Positions 4,519 through 5,323 of a DNA stretch of 5,323 nt are shown here, one piece after another. The DNA is from Sphingomonadales bacterium. Its GTDB lineage: Bacteria; Pseudomonadota; Alphaproteobacteria; Sphingomonadales; Sphingomonadaceae. How positions within the stretch are numbered: position 1 is the stretch's first letter; each line of letters begins with the position of its first letter. The stretch spans positions 1-5,323 of the forward strand of contig JAGWUU010000214.1 of NCBI GenBank assembly GCA_028868335.1. Reading direction: 5' to 3'. A program made the translations under genes and the position numbers. Below the pieces are notes generated by a model, which was not told where the DNA came from, did not search any database, and worked only from the letters and a program-made list of their open reading frames with translations.

Positions 4519-5323
4519 TCAGCCCCGCGCAACGGCTTCGGCGGCGATCATCCGCGCTTCGGCACCAAGGCCGACGCGATTGAGCGCCGAAACGATATGG
4601 AACAGGTTTATGCTGGTCATCTTGTCCCAGCCGTCGCCCTGCATCCCCACCCCGGCGAGCAGAACCACCAGCGTCTGATTGTTCACGCCAGCTGCGGCAT
4701 CGATCAACTGGGTCCAGCGTGTCCGCCTTCCCGGATCTATGCCCACCTTTCCGGCGAAGCTGCGCGAAGTATCCTGGTCGATGCGGTTCAGGCCGGCAAG
4801 ACCGGCAAGCAGGAAGCGCGACTTGCGGTGGCCGGTACTGGAATCGTTGTCGTAGAACGCGTTGAGCCCACCACCGTCGATCATTGCCCTGGAGTCCGGC
4901 GCCGTCAGGGAGAGCAGGCCCCATGCCTGGCTGCCTTTGCCGGCCTGGGGCGACCAGCGCTGCGCGTTCCGGTCCAGGCCAGCCGCCAGCATCGAGGCAA
5001 TCAGATCGGGCGCGTCGGCGCTGAAATCGCCGGAAACCGGCATGCGCGCCGCCGCATAGGCGGTGAGCACCTGGCGTGAATAGCGCGCCTGCGGGTCGGT
5101 CCCGCCATCCCACAGCGCGCGAATTGCCGCCATGCGGTCGGATGGCGTTTCACCGGTATAGGCGGCGCGCAGCCGGCCCACGCGATCAGCCCATTCGCCG
5201 GTAATGTCTGATTGGGAATAAATCTGCCCATAGAGATCCACCATCGCCGCGCTCGACAATACGCCCGCCGCGCCCGCACGATCCGCCGCCGTGGCCCGAC
5301 TGGTCAGCGGCAGCATCGGCGCC
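4519..5323 (-). CDS. Uncharacterised, mainly helical protein, 5' end beyond window
   Basis: I do not recognise this family. The frame is open from the right edge to a TGA at 4519-4521, giving at least 267 residues. An ATG at 5316 is available, but the frame continues upstream (Ala-Pro before it), so the true start is probably outside the window. Seen: a long Ala- and Leu-rich run of predicted amphipathic helices, including AAMVDLYGQIYSQSDITGEW (23-42 from that ATG), a more polar centre with FYDNDSSTGHRKSRFLLAGL (about 154-173), and a final helix pair (INLFHIVSALNRVGLGAEAR, 236-255). There is no cysteine, metal motif, nucleotide-binding loop or membrane segment in the visible part. The repeated helices suggest a scaffold or TPR-like solenoid, which is inference. 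The gene ends in the same frame as xerD, 33 bp before its first ATG, so the two are likely co-transcribed and perhaps translationally coupled. Confidence 0.75.
   Translation of the reverse strand, partial: APMLPLTSRATAADRAGAAGVLSSAAMVDLYGQIYSQSDITGEWADRVGRLRAAYTGETPSDRMAAIRALWDGGTDPQARYSRQVLTAYAAARMPVSGDFSADAPDLIASMLAAGLDRNAQRWSPQAGKGSQAWGLLSLTAPDSRAMIDGGGLNAFYDNDSSTGHRKSRFLLAGLAGLNRIDQDTSRSFAGKVGIDPGRRTRWTQLIDAAAGVNNQTLVVLLAGVGMQGDGWDKMTSINLFHIVSALNRVGLGAEARMIAAEAVARG

Noticed and set aside
4424..5113. A 229-codon minus-strand frame overlapping the unknown gene and the xerD start
   Set aside because: It is a shifted frame with an Arg-rich, low-complexity product. The frame at 4519-5323 has a normal composition and ends right before xerD.

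Overview
The window is ordinary chromosomal DNA from a GC-rich alphaproteobacterium, most likely a member of the Sphingomonadales. This is inferred from the high GC content, the tyrosine recombinase (xerD) to accA gene order common in Alphaproteobacteria, the small Flp-type pilins, and the general sequence character. No similarity search was possible.

Layout from left to right: (1) positions 1-403, minus strand: a MutT-type Nudix hydrolase, complete at its GTG start and cut by the left edge just before its C-terminus. (2) 404-482: a short divergent intergenic region. (3) 483-938, plus strand: two small Flp/Fap (type IVb) pilin genes in tandem, closed by a strong intrinsic terminator at 973-1002. 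These are the only plus-strand genes. (4) 1046-2524, minus strand: an exported M48 zinc metalloprotease with a LysM-like C-terminus. (5) 2631-3578, minus strand: accA, the carboxyltransferase alpha subunit of acetyl-CoA carboxylase. (6) 3631-4485, minus strand: a XerD-type tyrosine recombinase with all six catalytic residues. Its natural N-terminus appears to begin upstream of the only ATG. (7) 4519-5323, minus strand: the C-terminal part of an unrecognised, mostly helical protein, entering from the right edge and ending in the same reading frame as the recombinase.

The right-hand block (unknown gene, xerD, accA, M48 protease) is co-oriented with gaps of about 30-106 bp and could be one or two transcription units. 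It combines chromosome dimer resolution, the first committed step of fatty acid synthesis and periplasmic or outer-membrane quality control. The pilin pair is a separate plus-strand unit with its own terminator. No tad/cpa assembly gene is visible in the window, so the pilins would rely on assembly machinery encoded elsewhere.

I see no CRISPR, insertion sequence, tRNA, rRNA or prophage, and no clearly new multi-gene system. The points most worth a second look are the missing glycine at the prepilin cleavage site of the first pilin, the single in-frame TGA between the unknown gene and xerD with no normal start at the expected place, and the unusual domain make-up of the M48 protease. There is no gene-free stretch longer than about 110 bases.
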